Source: CALMEC01 sp031366605 | GTDB lineage: Bacteria > Actinomycetota > Thermoleophilia > Miltoncostaeales > Miltoncostaeaceae | Length of the DNA: 64,000 nt | Assembly: GCA_031366605.1 (NCBI GenBank) | Contig: JANLOO010000059.1 | Coordinates: forward strand, 1 to 64,000 | Reading direction: 5' to 3' | Shown here: piece by piece, positions 8,459 to 17,064 of the stretch | How the letters are laid out: each line of letters begins with the position of its first letter | Position numbering within the stretch: the stretch's first letter is position 1 | Notes under the pieces: model-generated | Seen by the model: the letters and a program-made list of their open reading frames with translations, nothing else | Database searches by the model: none | Told to the model about the DNA's origin: nothing | Made by a program: the position numbers and the translations under genes

Positions 8459-9234
8459 GCGAACCGCCTCCGCCACGCGAAGGGCTGTTGCGGGTGTTCC
8501 GCCGTCAGCCCAAGGAGGCGTTGCCGCGCCAGGGGTCGTTGCGCTGGTCCTTCACGTGGGCGTTCGAGGGCATCGTCTACGTCTTGCGCACGCAGCGCAA
8601 CATGCGCATCCATATGGGGGCGGGCTTCCTGGCGCTGGTGCTGGCGTTGCTGCTCGGGGTGACCAGGTTGGAGTTCATCGCAGTGCTCGGTGCGGTCAGC
8701 TTCGTCCTGATCGCCGAGATGTTCAACACCGCGATCGAAGCGGCGATCGATGCCCTGGTCACGCACTACCACCCGCTCGTCAAGGTCGCCAAGGACGTCT
8801 CGGCCGGCGCCGTGTTGGTCGCCACGGCCAACGCCCTCGCCGTGGCCTACCTGGTGTTCTACAGCCACATCACCGATCCCACACAAGAGTTGGTGGGGCA
8901 GCTCCAAGGCAAGCCGTCGCAGATCGTCGTGGGGTCGCTCATCGTCACGATCATTCTGGCCATGGCGATCAAGGCCGCGATCGGGCGGGGGACGCCGCTT
9001 CGCGGCGGTCTGCCGTCCGGCCACGCGTCTGCCGCATTTGCCGGCTGGGCGGCGATCACCGTCGTTGCAAACGACGTTCGGCACGCCGCGCTCATCTCGA
9101 CGCTGGCATTCATGATGGCGCTCTTGGTGGCCCAATCACGGGTCGAGGCGGGTATCCATTCGGCGATCGAGGTCATCGCGGGCGCTGTGTTGGGCACCGC
9201 CGTGACCCTCCTGATGTTCCAGCTGCTCGCATGA
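8455..9234 (+). CDS. undecaprenol/diacylglycerol kinase fused to PAP2-type phosphatase
   Basis: The 259-residue membrane protein joins two domains. Residues 20-135 are a DgkA-type kinase with three membrane helices and the catalytic E-M-F-N-T-A-I-E-A-A-I-D motif; in Gram-positives this family phosphorylates undecaprenol. Residues 155-259 are a PAP2 phosphatase-like domain with helices, the P-S-G-H-A-S-A motif and the later S-R-V-E-A-G-I-H motif. Together they would interconvert undecaprenol and its phosphate, the lipid carrier for cell-wall precursors. The N-terminal PAP2 motif (KxxxxxxRP) is not obvious. Translation starts at GTG 8455 inside the ybeY stop. Which direction dominates cannot be judged from sequence. 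Confidence 0.85.
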   Translation: MSEPPPPREGLLRVFRRQPKEALPRQGSLRWSFTWAFEGIVYVLRTQRNMRIHMGAGFLALVLALLLGVTRLEFIAVLGAVSFVLIAEMFNTAIEAAIDALVTHYHPLVKVAKDVSAGAVLVATANALAVAYLVFYSHITDPTQELVGQLQGKPSQIVVGSLIVTIILAMAIKAAIGRGTPLRGGLPSGHASAAFAGWAAITVVANDVRHAALISTLAFMMALLVAQSRVEAGIHSAIEVIAGAVLGTAVTLLMFQLLA

Positions 9235-9614
9235 CGGCCGACGCGTTCTACGCGGTTGCGCTCGCCGCGACCGCGCGTGCGTATCCGCCGTACAGCGGGC
9301 TGCACGTCGGGGCGGTCCTCGAGGCCGTCGACGGAACGTTGATCGAGGGCGCCAACGTCGAGTTCGGAAGCTACGGCTTGACGATCTGTGCTGAGCGCAC
9401 CGCGCTGGCCAAGGCGGTGACCGATGGTCACCGATCTTTTCGTCGCGCAGGCGTGGCGCGCGCCGACGGGCTGGCGATCTCGCCGTGCGGAATGTGCCGC
9501 CAGTCGCTCGCCGAGTTTGGGCTCGACATGATGGTCGTCTACCGCAGCCCGGGCGGCATCGTCGAGCGCCCCCTGCGCGAGCTTCTGCCCGATGCATTCA
9601 TCCTCGACGACTGA
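9231..9614 (+). CDS. cdd: cytidine deaminase
   Basis: The 127-residue protein is a small tetrameric-type cytidine deaminase converting cytidine or deoxycytidine to uridine forms. Zinc-site motifs are C-A-E-R (with the proton-shuttling Glu) and P-C-G-M-C. The usual substrate-binding N-x-E-N stretch reads N-V-E-F here, so one conserved Asn is replaced by Phe. The start overlaps the preceding stop (ATGA). With ybeY, the lipid kinase and era this is the standard order in Gram-positive genomes. Confidence 0.9.
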   Translation: MTADAFYAVALAATARAYPPYSGLHVGAVLEAVDGTLIEGANVEFGSYGLTICAERTALAKAVTDGHRSFRRAGVARADGLAISPCGMCRQSLAEFGLDMMVVYRSPGGIVERPLRELLPDAFILDD

Positions 9615-9691
9615 ATTGAGGCACGGATGCGAACAGTAATGACGCGACGGCCTATTGGCGATGGCCACTTGGCCGCGACCTGGGTGTCCGT

Positions 9692-10570
9692 ATGAGCTTC
9701 CGTTCGGGCTTCGTGGCCCTGGCCGGACGGCCCAACGTGGGCAAGTCCACACTCGCCAACGCGTTGTCCGGTGTCCATGTCGCGGCTGTGTCGCCGCGAC
9801 CGCAAACCACGCGCCGCCGTGTCACGGCAGTCGTTCACGACACGGATTGGCAGGCGATCCTGCTCGACATGCCGGGCTTCCAGAAGCCCGCGGACGGTCT
9901 GACCAAACGTATGCAGACCGCGGTCGACCAGGCGGTCGCCGATTGCGATGCCGCGATCTTCATGGTCAACGCGGCCGAGTCCGTGGGTGGTGGCGATCGG
10001 TTCATCGCCGAGCGCCTCAAGTCCGCCGGACTACCGGTCATCGTCGTCGTCAACCAGGTCGACCGCGTTGCGCCTGATGCGATCATGCACACGATCGGCG
10101 CCGTCGCGCAGTTGCTCGACTTCGCCGCGCTGCACCCGGTCAGCGCGCTGACCGGGGACGGCCTCGCGGCCCTCAGAGTGGATCTGGCCGCCCTGCTGCC
10201 GGAAGGGCCGGCGTACTTCCCGCCGGGCGTCGCGACCGACCAGACCGACGACGAGTTGGCGGGCGAGATCATCCGTGAGGCGGCCCTGCAGCGAGTGCGT
10301 GACGAGGTGCCCCACGCGGTCGCGGTGCAGGTCGAGGTCATCGAACCCACCGCTGACGGGCGAGTGGTGCGCGCGGCGATTCTGGTGGAGACAAACTCGC
10401 AGAAGGGCATCCTGGTCGGGCACGGCGGGCAGATGATCCGCGCGATCGGCCAGGCCTCACGCGAGATCTTGGCCCGCATGTGGGGCGAACCGGTCCACAC
10501 CGACCTGACGGTCAAGGTACGACCCAAATGGCGGCGCGACGAGACCATGCTGGACCGCCTGGGTCTCTGA
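9692..10570 (+). CDS. era: GTPase Era
   Basis: The 292-residue protein has the full Era layout. The G domain (residues 3-165) has G1 G-R-P-N-V-G-K-S-T, G2 R-P-Q-T-T-R, G3 D-M-P-G-F and G4 N-Q-V-D (usually N-K-x-D). The C-terminal KH domain (about 200-285) contains I-L-V-G-H-G-G-Q-M-I-R. Era binds 16S rRNA near its 3' end during 30S assembly. A 77-base gap separates it from cdd. G3 uses Met rather than Thr (D-T-P-G is usual); Q instead of K in the G4 motif is also uncommon. About 210 gene-free bases follow. Confidence 0.93.
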   Translation: MSFRSGFVALAGRPNVGKSTLANALSGVHVAAVSPRPQTTRRRVTAVVHDTDWQAILLDMPGFQKPADGLTKRMQTAVDQAVADCDAAIFMVNAAESVGGGDRFIAERLKSAGLPVIVVVNQVDRVAPDAIMHTIGAVAQLLDFAALHPVSALTGDGLAALRVDLAALLPEGPAYFPPGVATDQTDDELAGEIIREAALQRVRDEVPHAVAVQVEVIEPTADGRVVRAAILVETNSQKGILVGHGGQMIRAIGQASREILARMWGEPVHTDLTVKVRPKWRRDETMLDRLGL

Positions 10571-10783
10571 GCGCAGGTGCGTTGTCCGCAAGAGCGGGGA
10601 CATTGTGATCATATCGCGGGCGACCGGCGGTCAGGTTGCGGGGTCAGGCTGCCATCGACGTCGTGGCGGAGGTCGAGGTCGGTGATCCACAAGGGTCATG
10701 GTGCCAACCGATCCCGTTGAGGGTTCGATGAGCAAGACTCAACCCTGAGGCTGGTATCGTCGCCAGTCCCGACATCGGACGCG

Positions 10784-11794
10784 ATGCTCAAAGAACACGA
10801 CGTGCGCGACTTGGCCGAAGTGGGCGGGTCGATCCAGGTGGTCCATCACGAGCGCAACCCCGGTTGTGCGTTCGATCTGGGCTGGGTGGAGTCGGTTCAC
10901 GTCAACCGCAGCGCGGTTGAGCGACGCACTGCCACGCTGACCACGCGACGCACCGTCAAGAAGGACTGGCAGGCCGCGTGGCTGCTGCGTGCGATCCAAT
11001 GCATCGACCTGACCACCCTGTCGGGTGACGACACGCCGGGCAACGTGCATCGCCTGTGCGCCAAAGCGCGACAGCCGGTCCGCCAGGATCTGCTGGCCGC
11101 GTTGGGAGTCCCCACCGGGGCCGTGCACACCGCGGCGGTTTGCGTCTACCACCACTTCGTGGCGGATGCCGTCGCGGCGCTTCGTGGGAGCGCCATCCCC
11201 GTGGCCGCCGTCTCGACCGGGTTTCCAGCGGGCCTCGTGTCGCATGAGGTCAAGCTCCGCGAGATCGCCGACTCGGTCGCGGCGGGGGCGGCCGAGATCG
11301 ACATCGTCATCAGTCGCCACCTCGTCCTGACCGGCGATTGGCGCGGGCTCTACGACGAGGTGCGGTCGTTCCGCGCGGCGTGCGGTGATGCGCACATCAA
11401 GACGATCCTGGCGACGGGCGAGCTGGCCACGCTGACCAACGTGGCGCGCGCGAGCCTGGCGTGCATGATGGCGGGCGCGGACTTCATCAAGACCTCGACG
11501 GGCAAGGAGCCGGTCAACGCGACGCTGCCGGTCAGCCTGGTCATGGTTCGCGCGATCCGCGACTTCAACGAACGCACGCGCGGGGTCGTCGGCTTCAAGC
11601 CTGCGGGTGGCATCCGCACAGCGCGACAGGCAACCGATTGGTTGGCGCTGATCAAAGAGGAGCTTGGCGATGCGTGGCTTTCGCCGGATCTGTTTCGGTT
11701 CGGCGCGAGCAGCTTGTTGGGTGACATCGAGCGCCAGCTCGAGCACTACGTCACCGGCGCCTACTCGGCGGACTTCCGCCACCCCATGGCCTAA
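10784..11794 (+). CDS. deoC: deoxyribose-phosphate aldolase, long type
   Basis: The 336-residue protein is the long, eukaryote-like form of the aldolase that splits 2-deoxyribose-5-phosphate into glyceraldehyde-3-phosphate and acetaldehyde. Seen are C-I-D-L-T-T-L-S-G-D-D near residue 75, A-G-A-A-E-I-D-I-V-I, the Schiff-base Lys in F-I-K-T-S-T-G-K-E, and G-F-K-P-A-G-G-I-R-T. It has about 80 extra N-terminal residues compared with bacterial DeoC; a short bacterial-type paralogue lies at 17971..18660. The stop TAA overlaps the ATG of an ALDH16-type aldehyde dehydrogenase (TAATG), whose likely substrate is the acetaldehyde made here. Confidence 0.92.
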   Translation: MLKEHDVRDLAEVGGSIQVVHHERNPGCAFDLGWVESVHVNRSAVERRTATLTTRRTVKKDWQAAWLLRAIQCIDLTTLSGDDTPGNVHRLCAKARQPVRQDLLAALGVPTGAVHTAAVCVYHHFVADAVAALRGSAIPVAAVSTGFPAGLVSHEVKLREIADSVAAGAAEIDIVISRHLVLTGDWRGLYDEVRSFRAACGDAHIKTILATGELATLTNVARASLACMMAGADFIKTSTGKEPVNATLPVSLVMVRAIRDFNERTRGVVGFKPAGGIRTARQATDWLALIKEELGDAWLSPDLFRFGASSLLGDIERQLEHYVTGAYSADFRHPMA

Positions 11795-14151
11795 TGGGCT
11801 CCCGGGTCTGGGATCTGCTGGACACGATGGACTACGGCCCGGCACCGGAGTCCGCCGGCAGCGTCAACGAGTGGTTGGACGGGCACAACCGGCGGTTCGG
11901 GCTTTTCATCGACGGGGCGTTCACCGAACCGGGCGAGACTTTCACGACCGTCAACCCCGGCAACGCCACGTCGATCGCAGAGGTCACCCAGGCGACGACG
12001 GCCGACGTCGACGCGGCGGTTGCAGCTGCTCGCCAGGCGTTCCCGGCGTGGGCTGCGCGCAGCGGGCATGAGCGCGCCCGGTACCTCTACGCGATCGCCC
12101 GTCACCTGCAAAAGTACAGCCGTCACTTCGCGGTGCTCGAGACGCTGGACAACGGCAAACCCATCCGCGAGACCCGTGACATCGACATCCCGCTCGTGGC
12201 ACGGCACTTCAGCCACCACGCCGGGTGGGCGCAGGTCATGGGCACGGAACTGCCGGGATACGAGCCACTGGGCGTCGCGGGTCAGATCATTCCGTGGAAC
12301 TTCCCGATGCTGATGCTGGCGTGGAAGATCGCCCCGGCAATCGCGATGGGCAACACCGTGGTGCTGAAACCCGCGGAGTGGACGTCGCTGACCGCGTTGG
12401 CGTTCGCCGAAGTCTGCCGCGACATCGGGTTGCCGCCCGGCGTCGTCAACATCGTCACCGGCGACGGTCGGGTTGGCGCGACAATCGTCGAGCACCCGGG
12501 CATCGACAAGATCGCGTTCACCGGGTCGACCGGCGTGGGTCGGGCGATCCGCGCGGCGACTGCGGGCACCGGCAAGAGGATTTCGCTCGAGTTGGGTGGC
12601 AAGTCGCCGTTCGTGGTGTTCGACAGTGCCGACTTGGACAGCGTGGTCGAGGGCGTTGTGGATGCCATCTGGTTCAACCAAGGGCAGGTGTGCTGCGCCG
12701 GCTCGCGCCTGCTCATCCAGGAGACCATCGCCGACACGTTGTTGGCCAAGCTGCGCGCGCGCATGGAAAAGCTGCGCGTCGGCGACCCTCTGGACAAGGC
12801 CGTCGACATCGGCGCGATTATCGCGCCCCGTCAGTTGGAACAGATCGACGCCCTGGTCAAGCAGGGCACCGACGAGGGCGCGACGTTGTGGCAGCCCTCG
12901 TGGGCGTGCCCGACCGAGGGGTACTTCTACCCGCCGACGCTCTTGACCGGCGTCGAGCCGGCGTCCACGGTGGCGCAGGTCGAGATCTTCGGCCCGGTCC
13001 TGGTGGCGATGACGTTCCGTACTCCGGCCGAGGCCGTGGCGCTGGCCAACAACACCAGGTTCGGTTTGGCGGCGAGCGTCTGGAGCGACGACTTGAATCT
13101 GGCGCTGGACATCGCACGTCAGATCAAGGCGGGCGTCGTGTGGGTCAACTGCACCAACCTGTTCGACGCCTCGGCAGGCTTCGGTGGCTTCCGCGAGAGC
13201 GGCTACGGGCGCGAGGGCGGCCGGGAGGGATTGTACGAATACGTGCGCCGCAGTCCTGTCGCGCCGAACAAGCGTCCCAAAGCCACACGCGCCCGTCCGA
13301 CCCTCAACCGCAACGGGATGCCGGCGATCGATCGGACGGCCAAGCTGTTCATCGGCGGCAAACAAGTCCGTCCCGACGGTGGCTACAGCCGCCCGGTGCT
13401 CGACCCCTCAGGCGCCCGCGTCGGCGAGGTGGGGGAGGGCAACCGCAAGGACATCCGCAACGCGGTCGAGGCGGCGCGTGCGGCCGCGGGATGGGCACAC
13501 GCGACGTCGTACAACCGCGCGCAGGTCCTGTACTTCATCGCCGAGAACCTGGCGGCACGCGGGCGTGAGTTTGCGGACCGCATCGGCCAGATGACGGGCA
13601 TCGCGGGTGAGGCCGAGGTGGCCGCCGGCATCGAGTGCCTGTTCACGTATGCCGCGATGGCCGACAAGTGGGACGGCGCGGTCCACCACACGCCACTGCG
13701 CAACGTGACTCTCGCGATGCCAGAGGCCATCGGAACGATCGGCGTCGTCTGCCCGGACGAGTCCCCGTTGCTGGCATTCCTCAGCCTCGTCGCACCGGCG
13801 ATCGCCATGGGCAACACCGTCATCGCGATCCCATCGGAGCAACACCCACTGGTAGTGACCGACCTCTACCAGGTCTTCGAGACCAGCGACCTGCCGGGTG
13901 GCGTCGTCAACATCGTGACCGGTGGTCGCGATCAAGTCGTCCCGACCCTGGCCGCCCACAACGACGTGGACGCGATCTGGCACTTCGGACCGGCCCACGA
14001 TGGCGCCGCAGTCGAGGCGGCCTCGATCGGGAACCTCAAGCAGACCTGGATCTGGTACGGCGAACCCCTCGACTGGTACTCGTCAGACCACCGCGAGTCC
14101 CTGCGTCACGCGACCCAGGTCAAGAACATCTGGGTCCCGTATGGCGCCTGA
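11794..14151 (+). CDS. ALDH16-type tandem aldehyde dehydrogenase
   Basis: The 785-residue protein contains two aldehyde dehydrogenase units. Unit 1 (about 35-495) is complete, with P-W-N-F, the NAD loop F-T-G-S-T-G-V-G, Glu266 in L-E-L-G-G-K and catalytic Cys300 in F-N-Q-G-Q-V-C. Unit 2 (about 515-785) resembles the N-terminal part of an aldehyde dehydrogenase but lacks the catalytic Cys region and the rest of that half. This matches the ALDH16 superfamily, where a second, non-catalytic unit is fused. Overlap with deoC points to oxidation of acetaldehyde from deoxyribose-phosphate cleavage; that role is inferred from context. A lower-GC stretch of about 350 bases follows. Confidence 0.88.
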   Translation: MGSRVWDLLDTMDYGPAPESAGSVNEWLDGHNRRFGLFIDGAFTEPGETFTTVNPGNATSIAEVTQATTADVDAAVAAARQAFPAWAARSGHERARYLYAIARHLQKYSRHFAVLETLDNGKPIRETRDIDIPLVARHFSHHAGWAQVMGTELPGYEPLGVAGQIIPWNFPMLMLAWKIAPAIAMGNTVVLKPAEWTSLTALAFAEVCRDIGLPPGVVNIVTGDGRVGATIVEHPGIDKIAFTGSTGVGRAIRAATAGTGKRISLELGGKSPFVVFDSADLDSVVEGVVDAIWFNQGQVCCAGSRLLIQETIADTLLAKLRARMEKLRVGDPLDKAVDIGAIIAPRQLEQIDALVKQGTDEGATLWQPSWACPTEGYFYPPTLLTGVEPASTVAQVEIFGPVLVAMTFRTPAEAVALANNTRFGLAASVWSDDLNLALDIARQIKAGVVWVNCTNLFDASAGFGGFRESGYGREGGREGLYEYVRRSPVAPNKRPKATRARPTLNRNGMPAIDRTAKLFIGGKQVRPDGGYSRPVLDPSGARVGEVGEGNRKDIRNAVEAARAAAGWAHATSYNRAQVLYFIAENLAARGREFADRIGQMTGIAGEAEVAAGIECLFTYAAMADKWDGAVHHTPLRNVTLAMPEAIGTIGVVCPDESPLLAFLSLVAPAIAMGNTVIAIPSEQHPLVVTDLYQVFETSDLPGGVVNIVTGGRDQVVPTLAAHNDVDAIWHFGPAHDGAAVEAASIGNLKQTWIWYGEPLDWYSSDHRESLRHATQVKNIWVPYGA

Positions 14152-14219
14152 GGGCCGTAAACCCTTATACCGCCTGCAAAAAAAGCTCGTTTCGCTGGGT
14201 GCTGCCAAGTTGCACTGAC

Positions 14220-14260
14220 CGGCATCCAGCGGCATTTTCAGGCACGATTGCCACTCGTTT
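14220..14260 (+). repeat. insertion-sequence-like relic repeat, copy A
   Basis: GCATCCAGCGGCA is followed by a 29-base segment (14231-14259) that matches 25460-25488 at about 24 of 29 positions and ends in GATTGCCACTCGTT in both. Both copies lie about 70 bases after a gene stop. The alternating GGCA/GCCA words recall the repeated end sequences of IS21-like elements, but no transposase is present. The rest of 14152-14501 shows no gene. Confidence 0.4.
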
Positions 14261-14501
14261 TGCCACTGGCTCGATCCCCAACTCCGAGCTCGCCGGCTGA
14301 GCGATCGCGGTTGAACGCCTCGGTGGACGCCTTCAGGAGGACCTCAAGAGCGGGAAGGGGCCAATCGAGGTCCTCGAATTTCTGGGTGCCGTTCCGAGGC
14401 GATGGCCATGGAGGAATGCGGTGAGATGTCGATGCTAACCTGATTGGCGAAATCAATCGTCTACGGGTCCGCGCTGGGCAATGGTTGGGAGGAGCCGCCT
14501 G

Positions 14502-14753
14502 ATGAACCGGAAGATCCAACATTTCCTACTCGTGTTCGATCACGAGGACGGCAGACTCATCGACACCGTGGAATTCGGTACCGACGGCGAGGCGGCTGTG
14601 GCTGCCTACTCGGCCAAGGAGAAGGAGCTCGAGGACCGCAAGCTTGTTGAGATTGTGCTCATCGGGTCGGACTCGATCGAGACCGTCATGTTGACCCACG
14701 CCAACTACTTCGATGGCAGCGCAGCGCTGAGCGGGTACCTAGCAGGAATCTAG
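14502..14753 (+). CDS. small conserved-looking protein of unknown function
   Basis: The 83-residue protein starts M-N-R-K-I-Q-H-F-L-L-V-F-D-H. ATG 14502 was chosen over ATG 14481 because GGAGGAG lies at 14487-14493, eight bases before it. The sequence is compact, acidic and free of Cys, with regular strand-helix-strand spacing (L-I-D-T-V-E-F-G, a Glu/Lys-rich helix A-A-Y-S-A-K-E-K-E-L-E, then V-E-I-V-L-I-G-S-D-S-I-E-T-V). This suggests a folded cytosolic protein. It stands alone between two gene-poor stretches of lower GC, so it may be an acquired gene. The family is not recognised. Confidence 0.6.
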   Translation: MNRKIQHFLLVFDHEDGRLIDTVEFGTDGEAAVAAYSAKEKELEDRKLVEIVLIGSDSIETVMLTHANYFDGSAALSGYLAGI

Positions 14754-14814
14754 AGGTTTACGACAGCTGAGCGGACCGATCCCGGGACGGCGCCCATGAT
14801 TCCCTTGTTGCGCG

Positions 14815-16332
14815 TCACGCGTGAGCGGCGACGTCTGGCTCGAGCGGGTGCACGCGGAGCGGCGGTGCGTCCAGCGAGCAGTGGCTGCATGGCTCCGGTT
14901 CATCGGTGCGCCGCGGCGGGTTTTGGATCGTGACTGCCGCGAGCAGCCCGCCGGCGATGCACACGCCGGCGGCGATCAACATGCCGCGCGTGAAGCCGTC
15001 GTCGAACGATGCTGCACCCACAGCCTGCGACGTCGAGATCCCGGCGAGCGCGGGAATGATCGCGACCGCGATGAGTCCGGCCACGCGGGCGACGGTGTTG
15101 TTGATTGCCGCAGACGCACCGGCGTGTTCCTCACCACCCGCGTGCAGCACGGTCGACGTCAACGGGGCGACGGTCAACGACAGGCCCAGCGCGAACACCA
15201 ACACCCCGGGCAACACCGTGGAGGCATACGGGCTCGTTCGGTCGATGATTCCGAGCAGGCCCAATCCGAGGCCCGCGACGATCGGACCGACGCTCATCGG
15301 CACGCGCGGTCCGATGCGCTGGGCCAGACGTCCGGCGCGTGCCGACAGCAGCAGCATCACGATCGTCAGCGGCACGAGCGACGCCCCGGCCGCCAGGGGT
15401 GAGTATCCGGCCGTCTGCTGCAACTGGATCGGCAGCAGGAACAACGCCCCGGCGAGCGCGGCGTAGACCACGAACGTCACGATGTTCGCCGCGCTGAACT
15501 GTCGTGACCGAAACAACTCGAGCGGAATCAGCGCACCACGCCGTCCCTGCTCCAGCAGGATGAACGCCACCAGCCCTGCGATGCCCGCGGCGAGCGATCC
15601 GAGCACGCGCGGCGATGTCCACCCGGACGCCACGCCTGATGTCAGCCCGTACGTCGCTGCAGCGAGTCCCAACGCGGTGACCGTTGCGCCGCGGATATCG
15701 AGCGTCAGGCCACGGACACTCTCGTCACGCGTCTCGGGAACGTGGCGTCGCGCCACCCACACGACGGCCGCCGCGATGGGCAGGTTGATCAGAAAGATCA
15801 GCCGCCAGGAGACGGCTTCGATCAGGTAGCCACCGAGGAATGGGCCGAGTGCGCCTGCGATGCCGCCAAGCCCGGACCACGCCCCGACGGCCGCGCCGCG
15901 ATCCTCCCTGCGGAAACTGGTCTCAATGATCGCGAGGCTGCCTGGAGTGAGCAGTGCGGCACCGATGCCTTGAAGCCCGCGGGCCGTGATGAGCATCTCG
16001 ACGTTTGGAGCGATGCCGCACAGCAGCGACGCGGCGGCGAACCAGATGGCCCCGACGCAGAACACCCGACGGCGTCCGAAATGATCGCCCAGGGAGCCAC
16101 CGAGCAGCAGAAACGCCGCGAGTGTGAGCGTGTACGCGTTGATGGTCCATTGGAGGTTCGCCAGGTCGGCAGCCAGATCACGCCCGATCGTGGGCAGCGC
16201 GATGTTGACGACGGTGGCATCCAGAAACGCCATGCTCGATCCGAGCACGGTTGCGAACAACACCCATCGACCTGCCGCCGACCGGTAGCTGACGCCAGGC
16301 GAACCTCCGAGCTGCTGGGATACGACGGCCAT
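14815..16332 (-). CDS. MFS multidrug exporter, DHA2 (EmrB/QacA) type
   Basis: The 505-residue integral membrane protein shows 14 predicted hydrophobic segments. Motif A-like G-D-H-F-G-R-R-R lies between helices 2 and 3, with D-A-T-V-V-N-I-A-L-P in helix 1 and G-P-F-L-G-G-Y-L-I (motif C) in helix 5; these are hallmarks of proton-driven DHA2 drug exporters. The C-terminal tail carries a Cys/His-rich C-S-H-C-S segment and is polar. ATG 16332 starts 26 residues before the first conserved helix; an in-frame ATG at 16386 would add 18 residues. It is convergent with the small gene at 14502. The substrate is unknown and no regulator is adjacent. Confidence 0.85.
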   Translation of the reverse strand: MAVVSQQLGGSPGVSYRSAAGRWVLFATVLGSSMAFLDATVVNIALPTIGRDLAADLANLQWTINAYTLTLAAFLLLGGSLGDHFGRRRVFCVGAIWFAAASLLCGIAPNVEMLITARGLQGIGAALLTPGSLAIIETSFRREDRGAAVGAWSGLGGIAGALGPFLGGYLIEAVSWRLIFLINLPIAAAVVWVARRHVPETRDESVRGLTLDIRGATVTALGLAAATYGLTSGVASGWTSPRVLGSLAAGIAGLVAFILLEQGRRGALIPLELFRSRQFSAANIVTFVVYAALAGALFLLPIQLQQTAGYSPLAAGASLVPLTIVMLLLSARAGRLAQRIGPRVPMSVGPIVAGLGLGLLGIIDRTSPYASTVLPGVLVFALGLSLTVAPLTSTVLHAGGEEHAGASAAINNTVARVAGLIAVAIIPALAGISTSQAVGAASFDDGFTRGMLIAAGVCIAGGLLAAVTIQNPPRRTDEPEPCSHCSLDAPPLRVHPLEPDVAAHA

Positions 16333-16389
16333 CCGATGACGATAGCCGGGCCCGTGTCGAGATGGGACCCAACGGCCGTCGCGCAAGCG

Positions 16390-17064
16390 CTACTCGGATG
16401 CTCCGCCATTTGGATGGGCAAATGTGGTCAATGCATCTGCAACGTGCCGAGCCCAGCTGCCGGCGCGGGGAAGCGCCACGACGGACCCCCACGGGGCGCG
16501 CACGGCGATCGCATGAACTCCTCCGGCGATCAGGGTATAGGTGCCCGTCGTGCCATCGCGGCGCAGGCGGTCAAAGCCGGCGCGTGAGCTGGTCGGACTG
16601 ACACCTGGGATGCCGGGCAGGTAGCGGTCCAGGCTCCCGTGGAAGACGTCGAAGTGTTTGCCCTCCATCCCCGGCATCGGGATGCGTTCTGGCAACCACG
16701 GCGCCAGGCCGATGACCTGATGTACCCGGGGGTGGCCTGCGATCGCGCCGGCGACGGCGCCGCCCATCGAGTAGCCCAGAATGACGACCTCTCGGGCGCC
16801 CCCGGTGACGAGGCCCTCGAGCGTCGCCGTCCCGTCCTCGATGCACATGTCCATCTGCCTCCACGAGCGAACGCGGTAGCGCACCTCAGCCCAGCCGACG
16901 TCGGGCAGGGTTGGGGCGAGTCTGCGCACCAGACACTCGACGCTGGCGCTCCAGATACCCGGTCGTTCACGGGCCGTGCCCCCGTTGAGGCACAGCACGA
17001 CGAGGCCGTCGCGAGGTCCGGTCACCCGGATCGTCGCGCCGGTGGTGAGTGTCTCTTCGGTCAC
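16390..17064 (-). CDS. alpha/beta-hydrolase family protein
   Basis: The 224-residue protein has an alpha/beta-hydrolase core: early strand V-V-L-C-L-N-G-G, nucleophile elbow G-Y-S-M-G-G around residue 98, a possible acid in H-G-S-L-D, and a terminal G-G-V-H-A-I that could supply the catalytic His. The family includes esterases and dienelactone-like hydrolases; the substrate is not predictable. Its ATG overlaps the stop of the upstream glycosylase gene (ATGA), so both come from one transcript, though no functional link is evident. Confidence 0.75.
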   Translation of the reverse strand: MTEETLTTGATIRVTGPRDGLVVLCLNGGTARERPGIWSASVECLVRRLAPTLPDVGWAEVRYRVRSWRQMDMCIEDGTATLEGLVTGGAREVVILGYSMGGAVAGAIAGHPRVHQVIGLAPWLPERIPMPGMEGKHFDVFHGSLDRYLPGIPGVSPTSSRAGFDRLRRDGTTGTYTLIAGGVHAIAVRAPWGSVVALPRAGSWARHVADALTTFAHPNGGASE

